Positions 44,834-54,656 are shown, counted from the stretch's first letter. The stretch: 64,000 bases of DNA from Paenalicyclobacillus mengziensis (GCF_017298635.1 NZ_CP071182.1:1612001-1676000); one strand, 5' to 3'. Notes: a model not told the origin generated them from the sequence alone. Numbers and translations are program-made.

Positions 44834-45292
44834 TTATGTTCCCTCCTTGATGTAGGTGCTAGAGGCATGTCGCTTTTGCCGCCTCACTTTTGGCCATTCA
44901 GGTAGATGGTAAAAGCGTTTTCAAGATGCAGGCTAACACGGTTATCCGAATAAATCAAGACAAAAACATTAGTCCGGATAGTATCGAATTGCTTAACGTT
45001 ACTGATACAACATTGACTTTTTAGACAGGACAAAAAAATGATGACAACCGATAACAGAATCATAGTTGATGTAATTCATTCGTATAATTAGTTGTGTTAT
45101 TGACTTATACGGATAAACAATATAGCATTACCGTCTGTAAGCGGTTTATAAGTGGTGACCTAAGACCTACAATCTAAACCTAAGACCTACAATCTAGACG
45201 TAAGACCTACAATCTAGACGTAAGACCTACAATCTAAACGTAAGACCTACAATCTAGAGGAACAACAAATAAATCGCAAAAGGAATGATCGG
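44834..45292. promoter_or_regulatory. Divergent araE/araD control region with candidate AraR operators
   Basis: Two related palindromes occur: TTATCCGAATAA (44942-44953) and TTATACGGATAA (45105-45116), plus a partial one, ATTCGTATAAT (45078-45088). They resemble the spaced paired operators AraR uses for looping. TTGACT (45100-45105) with TAGCAT (45123-45128), 17 bases apart, is a candidate araD promoter overlapped by the second site. The 20-bp tandem repeats follow. Confidence 0.55.
45161..45260 (+). repeat. Five tandem 20-bp repeats in the araD leader
   Basis: Five contiguous exact-length units have the consensus TAAGACCTACAATCTARACG. Variation is confined to an A/G position and the last two bases. 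The array ends 32 bases before the araD start, so it is likely transcribed. Confidence 0.97.
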
Positions 45293-46000
45293 ATGATGTT
45301 GGAAGAATTGAAACAAGAAGTATATGAAGCCAACATGCTGTTGCCGAAATACAATCTGGTCACCTTTACGTGGGGAAATGTAAGCGGAATTGACCGTGAC
45401 AAGAATTTACTTGTGATTAAGCCGAGTGGTGTCGACTATGACCAACTGTCTCCAGAGAAAATGGTGGTCGTCGATCTTGACGGAAATGTCGTGGAAGGTG
45501 AATTAAATCCCTCAAGTGATACCGCGACGCATTGTGTGCTCTATAAACAGTTTCCAAACATTAAAGGTGTCGTTCATACGCATTCACCATGGGCTGTTTC
45601 ATTTGCTCAGGCAGGTCTTGATATACCAGCAGCAGGAACGACGCATGCCGACACTTTTTACGGCCCGATTCCGGTGTCACGAGCCATGGAAGAGGATGAA
45701 GTTGTCACTGACTATGAAAAGCAGACCGGGGATGTCATTGTTGAAACTTTTTTGAAACGTCATATTGACCCCGATGAGGTTCCGGCTGTTCTCGTGAATG
45801 ATCATGGCCCTTTTACCTGGGGGAAATCCGCTTTTCAAGCTGTCCACAATGCAGTTGTTCTGGAAGAGGTAGCGAAGATGGCCTACCACTCGCTGCAACT
45901 GAATCCTCACCATATCGAGATGGATCACTATCTTCTGGACAAGCATTATCTGAGGAAGCATGGCAGGAACGCATACTACGGCCAAGCAATCGATAAATAA
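45293..46000 (+). CDS. araD: L-ribulose-5-phosphate 4-epimerase
   Basis: The 235-residue class II aldolase-family epimerase has TWGNVSGID, the [15 protein letters not shown] zinc-histidine pair, the [18 protein letters not shown] loop and a third ligand His near [10 protein letters not shown]. It converts L-ribulose 5-phosphate to D-xylulose 5-phosphate. The start is ATG 45293 or 45296 behind AAAGGAA. It is the first gene of the plus-strand ara operon, 27 bases before araA. Confidence 0.95.
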   Translation: MMLEELKQEVYEANMLLPKYNLVTFTWGNVSGIDRDKNLLVIKPSGVDYDQLSPEKMVVVDLDGNVVEGELNPSSDTATHCVLYKQFPNIKGVVHTHSPWAVSFAQAGLDIPAAGTTHADTFYGPIPVSRAMEEDEVVTDYEKQTGDVIVETFLKRHIDPDEVPAVLVNDHGPFTWGKSAFQAVHNAVVLEEVAKMAYHSLQLNPHHIEMDHYLLDKHYLRKHGRNAYYGQAIDK

Positions 46001-46027
46001 TCGAGAATTACCGAGGAGGTAATGAAC

Positions 46028-47452
46028 TTGTTAAAGACAAGGGCCTATGAATTTTGGTTTGTCGTTGGAAGTCAGCACTTATACGGCAAAGAGGCACTGG
46101 ATGCCGTAAAAGACAACACGGTGAAAGTCATTGATGCATTGAATCAGAGCGGTAATTTGCCTTATCCGATTGTTTTCAAAACGGTGGCTACGACCGCGGA
46201 CAGCATTACTGAGGTTATGAAAGAAGTGAATTATAATGATAACGTCGCAGGCGTTATTACGTGGATGCACACATTTTCACCGGCGAAAAACTGGATCCGA
46301 GGCACGAAACTGCTCCAAAAACCACTCCTCCATCTAGCCACACAGTTTCTGGACCACATTCCGTGGCAAACCATTGACATGGATTATATGAATCTGCATC
46401 AAAGTGCCCACGGCGATAGGGAGTACGGGTTTATCAATGCCAGATTGAAGAAAAACAACAAAGTCGTTGTCGGTCACTGGAAAGATAACAGCGTTCAAGG
46501 ACAAATTGCAAAGTGGATGGATGTCGCAGTTGCGTACAATGAAAGCTTCAACATCAAAGTGGCACGATTCGGGGATAACATGCGTAATGTTGCTGTCACA
46601 GATGGTGATAAAATCGAAGCCCAAATCCAGTTTGGCTGGACGGTTGATTACTACGGCATCGGTGACCTTGTTGCCCAAATGAAAGAAGTTACAGAGGGAG
46701 AAATTGAAGCAACCTTTGCACAGTGCCAAAGTGAATACGAGTTTGTCATCGGGAACAACGATCCCGAGTATTTCGAGGAACATGTAAAAGAACAGATCAG
46801 AATTGAAATTGCCTTGCGTAAATTCCTCGAGCGAGGCGGATATTCCGCATTTACCACAAATTTTGAAGACTTGTGGGGCATGAAGCAGCTTCCTGGCATG
46901 GCGGTTCAAAGGCTGAACGCAGAAGGATATGGTTTTGCAGGAGAAGGGGACTGGAAAACTGCGGCGCTCGATCGTTTGCTGAAAATCATGGCCCATAATC
47001 AAAAGACAGGGTTTATGGAAGACTATACTTACCACTTAGTCCAAAACCAAGAGGAGATTTTAGGCGCGCATATGCTTGAGGTTGATCCGACCTTGGCAAG
47101 CACCAAAATCAGAGTCGAAGTTCATCCTCTCGGGATTGGTGGTCGCGAAGATCCTGCACGGCTTGTTTTTGACGGATCGGATGGAGATGCCATTAACGTA
47201 ACCATGTCTGACTTTGGCGATCACTTCGGACTAATTATGTATGAAGTGGAAGGGAGAAGGCCTGCACAAGCGGCTCCAAAGCTCCCTGTGGCGCGTCAAA
47301 TTTGGACACCGAGAGCAGGATTTTACGAAGGAGTTCGTAAGTGGATTGAAAACGGCGGCGGCCACCATACCGTTTTCTCGTTTGCTGTGACGGCAGAACA
47401 GGTGGAAGACTTTGCAAAACTGGTAGGTGTCAAGTTCGTTCATATTCAATAA
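46028..47452 (+). CDS. araA: L-arabinose isomerase
   Basis: With start TTG 46028 (ribosome site GAGGAGG, 8 bases, N-terminus [20 protein letters not shown] like known AraA) the protein has 474 residues. An ATG at 46022 is too close to the ribosome site. Conserved metal and substrate regions include [17 protein letters not shown] [29 protein letters not shown] and the C-terminal [10 protein letters not shown]. It isomerises L-arabinose to L-ribulose with Mn2+. It completes the araDA operon before a terminator. Confidence 0.96.
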   Translation: MLKTRAYEFWFVVGSQHLYGKEALDAVKDNTVKVIDALNQSGNLPYPIVFKTVATTADSITEVMKEVNYNDNVAGVITWMHTFSPAKNWIRGTKLLQKPLLHLATQFLDHIPWQTIDMDYMNLHQSAHGDREYGFINARLKKNNKVVVGHWKDNSVQGQIAKWMDVAVAYNESFNIKVARFGDNMRNVAVTDGDKIEAQIQFGWTVDYYGIGDLVAQMKEVTEGEIEATFAQCQSEYEFVIGNNDPEYFEEHVKEQIRIEIALRKFLERGGYSAFTTNFEDLWGMKQLPGMAVQRLNAEGYGFAGEGDWKTAALDRLLKIMAHNQKTGFMEDYTYHLVQNQEEILGAHMLEVDPTLASTKIRVEVHPLGIGGREDPARLVFDGSDGDAINVTMSDFGDHFGLIMYEVEGRRPAQAAPKLPVARQIWTPRAGFYEGVRKWIENGGGHHTVFSFAVTAEQVEDFAKLVGVKFVHIQ

Positions 47453-47528
47453 TCAGCATCTGGATTTTTTTTTTGAAACAGCTCCCACGTTGATTTTTCA
47501 CACTTGTAAAAGTAGATGATTGCGTTTT

Positions 47529-47554
47529 AAAAACCGCGCCACGGCGCGGTTTTT
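47529..47554. terminator. Terminator after araA
   Basis: AAAAACCGCGC (47529-47539) pairs with GCGCGGTTTTT (47544-47554) around a 4-base loop. A and T runs on both sides make it usable in both directions. Confidence 0.92.
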
Positions 47555-47642
47555 CTGTTGGTACGCCCACATGCCCCCTAACATAGGTTACATCATCGAG
47601 ATATGGTTCGCGTATGCACTGCCACTCGAGAGGATGTTTCTG

Positions 47643-49508
47643 ATGGCCCATCGTATGGACATTGTCATTGAGAAAGCCATGTTGCGGATTCTGTCACACC
47701 AACAGGCAGACGGGAGTTTCGGCTATTGGTGTGAGGTAACGCCGATGTCTGAGGCTGTCATGGTCATCTTTTTACATCTCATCGGGGAGTCGCAACACCC
47801 GGTCATCGGACCGCTTTGCGCGTCCATCAGGAAGCGTCAGCAAGAGACGGGTGCCTGGACACTCTATCCTGACCAAACTGCTGACCTCTCTTTGACCACT
47901 CTAGCCTACTTCGCGCTCCTCCTGTCTGGTGAACCGAAGCAAGCGCCACGCATGAGAGACGCAGAACGTATCATCTTACATCACGGCGGTCTCCTGCAAA
48001 CATCCACGTTTGCCAAGGTGCTGCTCGCCGCCGCGGGACAGTTGCCGTGGAGCGTCATTCCTGTACCGCCGCTCAGCCTCATTTCCTTCGATCCGTCGAA
48101 ACCCGTGAATTTGTTCGACGTCACCGCCCCAGCGAGGATTCATTTACCGTCCATCCTCATATTGTCACATCGACAATACGCCGTTCGGCTTCCGTCTGAG
48201 ATGACCCTGGCCCATCTGGTTCATCCAGAGCATCAACCGCCGAATATCTCTATTGCCTATCCAAATCCGTCGGCAATGGAGCAGTCTAAATCATTTTTGT
48301 TAGAACGAATGGAGCCTGATGGAACCTGGGCTGGGTATTTGTCTGCGACGGTCTTGGCCAGCTTGGCCCTTCGAGCGCTCGGTTTTCAGTCGACGGATAA
48401 GCTCATCAAAAAGTCCATCCACGGCCTTATGGGGCTGTTGGTGATGAACTCACCTCAAACAAAAGTAGGCTCCTCGGTTCATCAGCAATTCTTTACATCA
48501 ACGGTGTGGGACACGTCGCTATCGATGCAGGCCCTCCAGACTGCTGGCCTTTCTATCTTTCATCCGGCGATGCAACATGCCGCATCTTACCTGATATCGA
48601 AGCAACAGACGCGATTGTCTGACTGGCAATACAATACGCCAGGTACAGTGCCTGGCGGATGGGGTTTCTCAAGTGACAATACCTTGTACCCCGATGTCGA
48701 CGATACCCTCTCAGCGCTGAAGGCCCTGTACCCTTACAAACGTCAGGGTTGGTGGCGGAGCGAATGGGAGAGAGGCGCAAATTGGCTTTTAGCCATGCAG
48801 AATGATGACGGTGGCTGGTCGCCATTTGATAGGAATTGCAATAAGCCGTATCTGCCCCTGTTTGCACCAGATGATTTAAAAGATACTGTCCTCGATCCGT
48901 CCACACCTGACATCACTGCTCGCGTTTTGGATGCGTTGGGATGCACCGGAATCTTAAAATCAACCCGGCACCGGCCGCTCACAGTCACTTATGCTAAGAT
49001 TTCCAACAAAGCTGAGCGGGCCAAGGCATGGCTGTTGAGCCAGCAACACCCAAATGGGAGTTGGTTCGGGCGTTGGGGTATTACTTATATCTATGGGACA
49101 ACTGCAGCGATTCAGGGGTTGAGATGGGCAGGCGTGTCACGAGGCCATACTGCCCTTCAACGGGCAGTTTCCTGGCTGACGGAAATCCAGAGGGGAGACG
49201 GCGGCTTTGGCGAATCATGCCAAAGTGACGAGCAGAAAACCTATGTACCGCTCAGAACGAGCACAGCATCACAAACTGCTTGGGCACTGATGGGAATGTG
49301 CTCTGCCACGCGCGAACTGACTCCTCCAATCCGCAAGGCCGTAGGCTACTTGTTGGACACCGCGTGTGAAGATGGAGGGTGGCAGGAGGTGTATCCTACC
49401 GGATCGGGCGTAACGGGCCAAGTCTACCTACGCTACCACAGTTACCCTGTCGTATGGCCGTTAATGGCACTCTGTGTGGTACGGCGGAAATTCGGAAGTG
49501 AGCTGTAA
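47643..49508 (+). CDS. sqhC: Squalene-hopene/sporulenol-type triterpene cyclase
   Basis: With ATG 47643 (GAGAGG, 9 bases) the protein has 621 residues, near the 630 of the family. The protonating motif is DVDD (Asp351-Asp354) in LYPDVDDTLSALKAL. QW repeats are visible as QQADGSFGYW, NDDGGWSPF, HPNGSWFGRWG, GDGGFGE and EDGGW. Regions around TSTVWDTSLSMQAL and VPGGWGFS are closest to the B. subtilis spore cyclase that makes sporulenol from tetraprenyl-beta-curcumene. Hopanoid synthesis from squalene is the alternative. It acts as a monotopic membrane enzyme. Confidence 0.85.
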   Translation: MAHRMDIVIEKAMLRILSHQQADGSFGYWCEVTPMSEAVMVIFLHLIGESQHPVIGPLCASIRKRQQETGAWTLYPDQTADLSLTTLAYFALLLSGEPKQAPRMRDAERIILHHGGLLQTSTFAKVLLAAAGQLPWSVIPVPPLSLISFDPSKPVNLFDVTAPARIHLPSILILSHRQYAVRLPSEMTLAHLVHPEHQPPNISIAYPNPSAMEQSKSFLLERMEPDGTWAGYLSATVLASLALRALGFQSTDKLIKKSIHGLMGLLVMNSPQTKVGSSVHQQFFTSTVWDTSLSMQALQTAGLSIFHPAMQHAASYLISKQQTRLSDWQYNTPGTVPGGWGFSSDNTLYPDVDDTLSALKALYPYKRQGWWRSEWERGANWLLAMQNDDGGWSPFDRNCNKPYLPLFAPDDLKDTVLDPSTPDITARVLDALGCTGILKSTRHRPLTVTYAKISNKAERAKAWLLSQQHPNGSWFGRWGITYIYGTTAAIQGLRWAGVSRGHTALQRAVSWLTEIQRGDGGFGESCQSDEQKTYVPLRTSTASQTAWALMGMCSATRELTPPIRKAVGYLLDTACEDGGWQEVYPTGSGVTGQVYLRYHSYPVVWPLMALCVVRRKFGSEL

Positions 49509-49532
49509 TTGGTGACTGCGGTTGTGTCCACG

Positions 49533-50636
49533 TTACCCGCGTAGAACCCTGTGATATACCGTACCAGTCATACGTGCTGCTCGTTGTATAGAGAATTGGC
49601 GCAGGACCATTTTCCGTCCAAAATTGCCCCTTGATGTCGCAAGCTGAGGGTTGCTGAGTAGTTTTTGGATATCATGCGAGAGACCAGCTACGGTTGTACG
49701 CTTATTCGCCCCATGGTCTCCAAACTGATGTGCCACCGCGCTACGCCATGATTTCGGGTCTATAATCCCTTCATAACCGGATATTCCCGCAGCAATCACA
49801 GGTTTTCCACAGGACATTGCTTCGAGAGCAACTCTGCCAGTTCCCACGACAACGGTGGCTGCACGGTAGTAGTTCTGCAGTTGCGTTGTCGGTGGCAGGA
49901 CACGGATGGCTACTCGTCCCAGCCGTGTGTTGACCTGCTTGGCCAATTTCTTGAGGCGGATTCGATATGACCCAAATCCGACGAGAACCGTGACAAAGTT
50001 TGCATGCCTTCGGCTGACACGCTCAGAGGCTAGAATTACCTTCCGTGCGATAGCCCATTTGTCAGATTGAAAGCGGCCTACATAAAGACAGACGTGGGCT
50101 TGTGAGGGCAGCCCAAGCCTTCGTCGATATTGAATCGAGTCCGAAGCGGGCGAATATTTAAGAGTGTCGATGCCATTAGGAACAAGCGTCACCTTGTTTG
50201 TTGAATGGCAGGACCAAACCATTCGCGTTCGGACCGAGGGAGATACAGCAATGACTGCGTTAGCGGCATCTGCAGCATGGCGTAATTCTGCCTGCGAGTA
50301 ATAAATACCATGCACCGTCATGAGGCGCGGTACACGAGGCAATTGTTTACGTAGATGTGGCAACATTCTGAATGACTCGATATCGTGTGCATGTATGACC
50401 GTGTACCCATAACGTTTGACCACCCTTGAAATAGAGGAAGCCGCGCCGGCAGATGACGTCGGCTTTGAAATGAGGTGTATCGGTATCCCATGTTGCCGCA
50501 TCACCGGCACGAACGGCCCCCCGTAGGTGGCAAGACTCATGTGAATGTTACGTCTGCGCAACATCCGTGCAAGGGAGAGCACATGAGTTTCGGTTCCTCC
50601 GAACTCCGGACGTGTAACAATGGCTAATACCTTCAT
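49533..50636 (-). CDS. Family 4 glycosyltransferase
   Basis: The 367-residue GT-B enzyme starts at ATG 50636 behind GAGGGA. The N-terminal FGGTETHVLSLARMLRRR is typical of GT4. IHAHDIESFRMLPHLR and the C-terminal nucleotide-sugar region (YVGRFQSDKWA, then ALEAMSCGKPVIA) follow. Donor and acceptor are unknown. It is divergent from a PIG-L deacetylase gene, and a role in an envelope glycan is plausible. The pair is not recognisably BshA/BshB of bacillithiol synthesis. Confidence 0.85.
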   Translation of the reverse strand: MKVLAIVTRPEFGGTETHVLSLARMLRRRNIHMSLATYGGPFVPVMRQHGIPIHLISKPTSSAGAASSISRVVKRYGYTVIHAHDIESFRMLPHLRKQLPRVPRLMTVHGIYYSQAELRHAADAANAVIAVSPSVRTRMVWSCHSTNKVTLVPNGIDTLKYSPASDSIQYRRRLGLPSQAHVCLYVGRFQSDKWAIARKVILASERVSRRHANFVTVLVGFGSYRIRLKKLAKQVNTRLGRVAIRVLPPTTQLQNYYRAATVVVGTGRVALEAMSCGKPVIAAGISGYEGIIDPKSWRSAVAHQFGDHGANKRTTVAGLSHDIQKLLSNPQLATSRGNFGRKMVLRQFSIQRAARMTGTVYHRVLRG

Positions 50637-50836
50637 GTCCATCCCTCGCTCACTTGTGCATGGCACAGCTTACGATGGAAATGGTTTGGAATGATACAGA
50701 CAACAGCCTGAAAGTCATGGTTTTTTACAGTCTGTTTTCGTTCGCCTACTCACCTGAACCTGCACCTACATAAGCTTGGATCGATTTTAGAAGCTGCTGG
50801 TAGGCGCTTTTCCATCATCCTGTGGTACGAGGGCGG

Positions 50837-51493
50837 ATGAAAATGGGCAAAAGGCTGATGGTTGTGGCACATCCTGATGATGAAGTTATCTTCGGAGGAG
50901 CCCATTTAATACGATACAAACACTGGAAGGTCGTCTGCGTTACCAACGGCAACAATCGTATCAGAAAACGGGAATTTGAGAGGGTGATGAGGGCAGTTGG
51001 TGCAGATTACGAGATTTGGAATTATCGAGACACGTATTCGAGGAATTTTGACATCGTGAGACTGAAGAAAGACCTGTCACGCCTGATTCTGCAGAGTCAA
51101 TTTCAAATGATTGTTACGCATGGTTTGAAGGGAGAGTATGGGCACCCACAACACATTGTGATTGCCCAGGTTATGCGCAATCTCGTGCAACATAATTTGT
51201 ATACATTTGCAGTTGGAAAGATGAGACTCTCGGAACCAACTCTCCACAGGAAAAAGAATCTGTTGCGAATGTATGGGAGTCAGAAGCAGACAATCTGGGA
51301 GCTGCGTAGAGACAATTTACTAGATAATTTCATCAATAGGGAGCATTTTAATTTAGAGCCGTTGCCAAAATTACTTTGGATGCCGGTTGGAGTACCTGAA
51401 AGTACGGTCGAATGCCCCAGAACTCGGTCGGTCAGGGCGTTCCGTTCCTGGAAGTCGACGGATGTTCGTTGCTATTGGCAAAAGTGGACGTAG
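50837..51493 (+). CDS. PIG-L-family deacetylase
   Basis: Starting at ATG 50837, the protein has 218 residues. It carries the zinc motif AHPDDE near residue 12 and the second motif HGLKGEYGHPQH near 100, both characteristic of LmbE/PIG-L N-acetyl-sugar deacetylases. The C-terminal 30 residues are basic and unlike the family. Substrate is unknown. It is divergent from the glycosyltransferase and is followed by a transposase gene in the opposite orientation whose edge may have trimmed the 3' end. Confidence 0.83.
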   Translation: MKMGKRLMVVAHPDDEVIFGGAHLIRYKHWKVVCVTNGNNRIRKREFERVMRAVGADYEIWNYRDTYSRNFDIVRLKKDLSRLILQSQFQMIVTHGLKGEYGHPQHIVIAQVMRNLVQHNLYTFAVGKMRLSEPTLHRKKNLLRMYGSQKQTIWELRRDNLLDNFINREHFNLEPLPKLLWMPVGVPESTVECPRTRSVRAFRSWKSTDVRCYWQKWT

Positions 51494-51544
51494 GAAATCT
51501 AGGGTAGGTTCGACCAGTCTCAGTTGCTGCGGATAAGTTTCATT

Positions 51545-53023
51545 TTATTGAGCCCGCTTCAGTCGACTACGTGACCATCCTCGGTTCGCTGTTCCGGTTT
51601 GAACGTAAGCGCAGTATGCCATGACATGCATGCAGAGGATAGCTTGGTCGACGTGTGCCTCTACCGCCTTACGTCCACGTTTGTGCACGCGCCGTAAACT
51701 GTACCCGTCCTTCAGCATTCCAATGATTCGCTCAATCCCTGTTCGGGCGTCATACAGCGTATCGAATGTACGGCTGTGCTGTGGGAACTCGGGATCGACC
51801 TGAGGTGTTGTCGAAAAATCCACCCGAAGCACCCGGCCTTGTGTGGCACCGCTGCAACACTCAATGTGCTTGTGCTGAGGGCAGACAAGCCCTTCCTGTT
51901 TTGCCTGAGGGTTGTGAACTGGACACGTGAATATGTACTGTTCCTTCTTGAGGTCACACCCTTTCAACTCCATCTTGTGTCCAGCAATGCAATGAGGTAC
52001 CCCGTAGCGGTCAACCATATCAATTCCACGTACATCGCTCGGTTTGTCCTGTCGGCCCCTGGGATTAATGGGAGCAACCAGTTTCGCCCCAAGTACATCC
52101 TTTGTTGTCTGCTGGTTCTTTGGGCTCTGGTAAATCCCATCGGCAAGTACATATTGCACAGACTGTACCAGTTCCTCAAATTCGGATTTGAATCTCTCAA
52201 GTGTAGGCAGCAAAGTGAAGGCATCGTGTTCTCCACCCTTGCACACCTCTCGGGTAAGCGGGAGTTGTCCCTTTGCGCCACTGAGTAACGAAACTTTGTG
52301 ACCAATGTAAGATACAGCGTTACTCTTGCGAACAATACCCACGTTGTCGTCCGTGGGGACGGTAGGGCAATTACAGTCTTCTTTGTGGCCGCAGATTTTC
52401 ATCTGCTTTCCGTATGTCGCTTCTGCTTCAACATGTGTCGTGTCGGCAACCAGCGCGTCTTCGGCATCTAGCACGCCCTGCTTCAGATTGAACATAACGA
52501 CTAGCTGTCGAGCCTTATCCCATAATCCGAAGTTCGTCATGATGTCGTCGAAGCGGGCAAACGAGCGGTAGCTAGGGAGTTTGCCTGTAAACCCGCAAGC
52601 TTCAGCAAACAACGGATTTGAGCGAACCTGAAGGTAGACACTCTCTGCCATGCTCTCAACGTATAGCAATCGAGCCAGTTCGAATGCACGCATCATGGGC
52701 ATAAAGTCGTGGGGTTTGCGGCCTGAGCGACTTCGTCTGGCTGCCAGCGTATCATCTACATGGCGGGTTCGGGTCGGGAGCACTATGCCAAGAACAGAGT
52801 CGTCGGCATTGCCGGCTTTGTCCAACCGTTTCACCCGCTCCCTCCGCAGCGAGTCATATAGATGCAGATAGTACTCTTGCTCGATACCATCAAAGATATC
52901 CCAGGGGAATGTTAGTGCAGGGAGAACAAATGGAACGTCGATATACTGCTCCCATTGACGAGGAATCAGGGGGAAGGGAACCAAACCAGATTGCGCGTGT
53001 TGTGATATACTGGATTTCGCCAT
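51545..53023 (-). CDS. IS1182-like DDE transposase
   Basis: With ATG 53023 (AAAGGAG, 8 bases) the protein has 492 residues. It has an N-terminal DUF772-type region (PMMRAFELARLLYVESMAES), the first Asp in LVADTTHVEA, YVLADGIYQSPKN as the second, and a C-terminal RTGIERIIGMLKDGYSLRRVHKRG segment with the Glu. A cysteine-rich insertion before the C-terminal part is usual in IS1182. The frame is intact. I could not find convincing inverted repeats, so the element ends are not given. Confidence 0.88.
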   Translation of the reverse strand: MAKSSISQHAQSGLVPFPLIPRQWEQYIDVPFVLPALTFPWDIFDGIEQEYYLHLYDSLRRERVKRLDKAGNADDSVLGIVLPTRTRHVDDTLAARRSRSGRKPHDFMPMMRAFELARLLYVESMAESVYLQVRSNPLFAEACGFTGKLPSYRSFARFDDIMTNFGLWDKARQLVVMFNLKQGVLDAEDALVADTTHVEAEATYGKQMKICGHKEDCNCPTVPTDDNVGIVRKSNAVSYIGHKVSLLSGAKGQLPLTREVCKGGEHDAFTLLPTLERFKSEFEELVQSVQYVLADGIYQSPKNQQTTKDVLGAKLVAPINPRGRQDKPSDVRGIDMVDRYGVPHCIAGHKMELKGCDLKKEQYIFTCPVHNPQAKQEGLVCPQHKHIECCSGATQGRVLRVDFSTTPQVDPEFPQHSRTFDTLYDARTGIERIIGMLKDGYSLRRVHKRGRKAVEAHVDQAILCMHVMAYCAYVQTGTANRGWSRSRLKRAQ

Positions 53024-53451
53024 GGATCTTCTCCTTTGTCGTGAATGGGTTTTCGTCGACTTAATTCTACCAAAAGAGAGTTCCGTGGCGTATTTATGTC
53101 CAGCACCAATTGAAAGATTTTCATCCACCATGATTTTCCTCGCATAAACATCCGGTACCATTGATAAACATCCAATTCACATGGACATAGATAGACACAT
53201 AGACACCTTGCAACGTCTATAATAAAGTTCTCTGATCATTCCGTTTTCCTTTGACGAAATAAAGTATGTCGCATCCTACATCCAACTTACCTGTTATAAC
53301 GGTGGTTATTCAATTTTGGCAGCGGCTCTTAGTAAAAAAATAACTACAAATCCATGTTGGATGACAGCGACGATGCTTCCCGCTTACGGGAGAATTGATG
53401 CCAACAAGGCTTTGAGAGAGTATCCACCATACTCCTCCCATGTCGTGTATC
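53024..53451. other. Intergenic region beside the IS1182-like gene
   Basis: It holds the transposase leader (ribosome site at about 53030-53036) and about 350 bases with no supported gene. A TIR or the true element end should lie here but is not recognisable by eye. Confidence 0.5.
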
Positions 53452-53799
53452 TCACGATTTGGTGGGGAGCCCTTCTCGTTTCCAGCGGTCCATGCCACCT
53501 TGTAAGTGCGAGAGTTGATGGAATCCAAGTTTCATCAAGGTGTTCGCAGCGGCTTGACTCCTATGACCGGATTTGCATATCAGCAGAAGGGGGGTGTCAC
53601 GCGGGTAATCCTTAGCGATAAGCGATTCCTGCCCGAGTGGGTAGGATTTAGCGTTCGCGATATGACCAGACCTGTATTCCATCGGTGTTCGTACATCGAG
53701 GATTACGACCTCGGGGTTTTGTTGCATGTGCTTGAGGATATCTTGCGGCGACAAATCTCGAAGTCCGCTTGGATGACGAAATAAGTTAAAAATGTTCAA
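53452..53799 (-). CDS. Rhodanese-domain protein
   Basis: The 115-residue single-domain rhodanese starts at TTG 53799 with the ribosome site AAGGAG. It has VVILDVRTPMEYRSGHI and the active-site loop CKSGHRSQ, whose Cys forms a persulfide. It transfers sulfane sulfur to acceptors such as thiols or cyanide. The frame extends upstream but without a start that fits. It lies 49 bases downstream of the thioesterase gene on the same strand and may be cotranscribed. Confidence 0.9.
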   Translation of the reverse strand: MNIFNLFRHPSGLRDLSPQDILKHMQQNPEVVILDVRTPMEYRSGHIANAKSYPLGQESLIAKDYPRDTPLLLICKSGHRSQAAANTLMKLGFHQLSHLQGGMDRWKREGLPTKS

Positions 53800-53848
53800 G
53801 TTCAACCTCTCCTTACGTTGCAGTTCAACACAAGACCGTCCCCCTTTG

Positions 53849-54343
53849 CTACTTCCTCCTGAGCATGGATTCAGGGGCCACGACAACGACCACCTCGCCC
53901 CGTACGCACACTACACCCGCTACTGACAGTTCACTCTGAACGACTGCCTTCCGTTGTCCAAGTTGGGTGATACGACCTCGAATTACGATTTTTTCGCCGA
54001 GGGGGGTCGGTTTTAGGAACTCTGTCTTCAATGAAGCCGTAACGCAGCGCGGTACAGGTGCGTCATCACCGAGCTCGTGTCCAGCCTGGCGGTACAAAGC
54101 AAGCGACCCCGACCCCGTACTGTGACAATCAATGAGCGATGCAGCCAGCCCGCCATAGACGTACCCAGGGATGGCCATGTGCTCTGGGCGCGGGAGATAC
54201 TCTGTAACCGTTTCGTCTCCATCCCATCGCGTCTTTATCTGAAGCCCGTGTTCGTTTAACCGTCCACAGCCATAACACCACGAAAAGTCATCGGGATAGT
54301 AGTCCTGTACAGCGTTTCCGATGTTGTTAACCTTTTCATTCAT
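53849..54343 (-). CDS. Hotdog-fold acyl-CoA thioesterase, PaaI-like
   Basis: The 164-residue protein has a short N-terminal CYGCGRLN segment, then HMAIPGYVYGGLAASLIDCH. The latter corresponds to the HGG..L.D motif of hotdog thioesterases, with VYGG in place of HGG. LKTEFLKPTPLGEKIVIRGR follows. ATG 54343 follows AAGGATTGG. It likely hydrolyses acyl-CoA in the cytosol. The histidine of the canonical motif is replaced by tyrosine, so activity should not be assumed. Confidence 0.8.
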   Translation of the reverse strand: MNEKVNNIGNAVQDYYPDDFSWCYGCGRLNEHGLQIKTRWDGDETVTEYLPRPEHMAIPGYVYGGLAASLIDCHSTGSGSLALYRQAGHELGDDAPVPRCVTASLKTEFLKPTPLGEKIVIRGRITQLGQRKAVVQSELSVAGVVCVRGEVVVVVAPESMLRRK

Positions 54344-54461
54344 GAGCGACCAATCCTTTCATACCATGTACACGAGTGCAGCGTTTACGCCTAGCGATGA
54401 CAATTGTCTGATACGCTAATGTCCTTACATTGTATTATACGCTGATATTGACAAAAACGGT

Positions 54462-54518
54462 GGAGCCACAGAATTTCACCGAGATTGCAGGTGGGCCACA
54501 GAAGTCATCGTGATTGCA
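54462..54518. repeat. Pair of imperfect 26-28 bp direct repeats
   Basis: Units at 54462-54489 and 54493-54518 share GCCACAGAA, CACCGAGATTGCA/CATCGTGATTGCA and the pattern GG-GCCACAGAA-N-TCA-CG-GATTGCA. They follow a TTGACAAAAACGG stretch. Repeated units of this kind occur at the ends of IS21-like elements, so this may be a solo end remnant. No transposase is adjacent. Confidence 0.5.
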
Positions 54519-54571
54519 CAGTGTCTGCAGGAACATGCGGCATGACACACGAAATATGTGCTGTCCTGATG

Positions 54572-54639
54572 TACAAATCTACAAATCTACAAATCTACAA
54601 ATCTACAAATCTACAAATCTACAAATCTACAAATCTACA
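54572..54639 (+). repeat. 8-bp simple tandem repeat before the quinone oxidoreductase gene
   Basis: TACAAATC is repeated 8.5 times without interruption. It ends 3 bases before the ribosome site GGGAGG and 17 before the start GTG 54657, so copy number would change the promoter-to-start distance. Confidence 0.97.
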
Positions 54640-54656
54640 ATAGGGAGGAAAACACT

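Noticed and set aside
45161..45260. CRISPR array
   Set aside because: The 20-bp units are contiguous with no spacers, and no cas gene is present.
49533..51493. Bacillithiol genes bshA and bshB
   Set aside because: The glycosyltransferase N-terminus and the deacetylase surroundings do not match BshA/BshB, and the genes are divergent with no bshC.
53310..53784. Plus-strand frames opposite the rhodanese gene
   Set aside because: The minus strand carries the clear rhodanese active site CKSGHRS; the plus frames are shadows.
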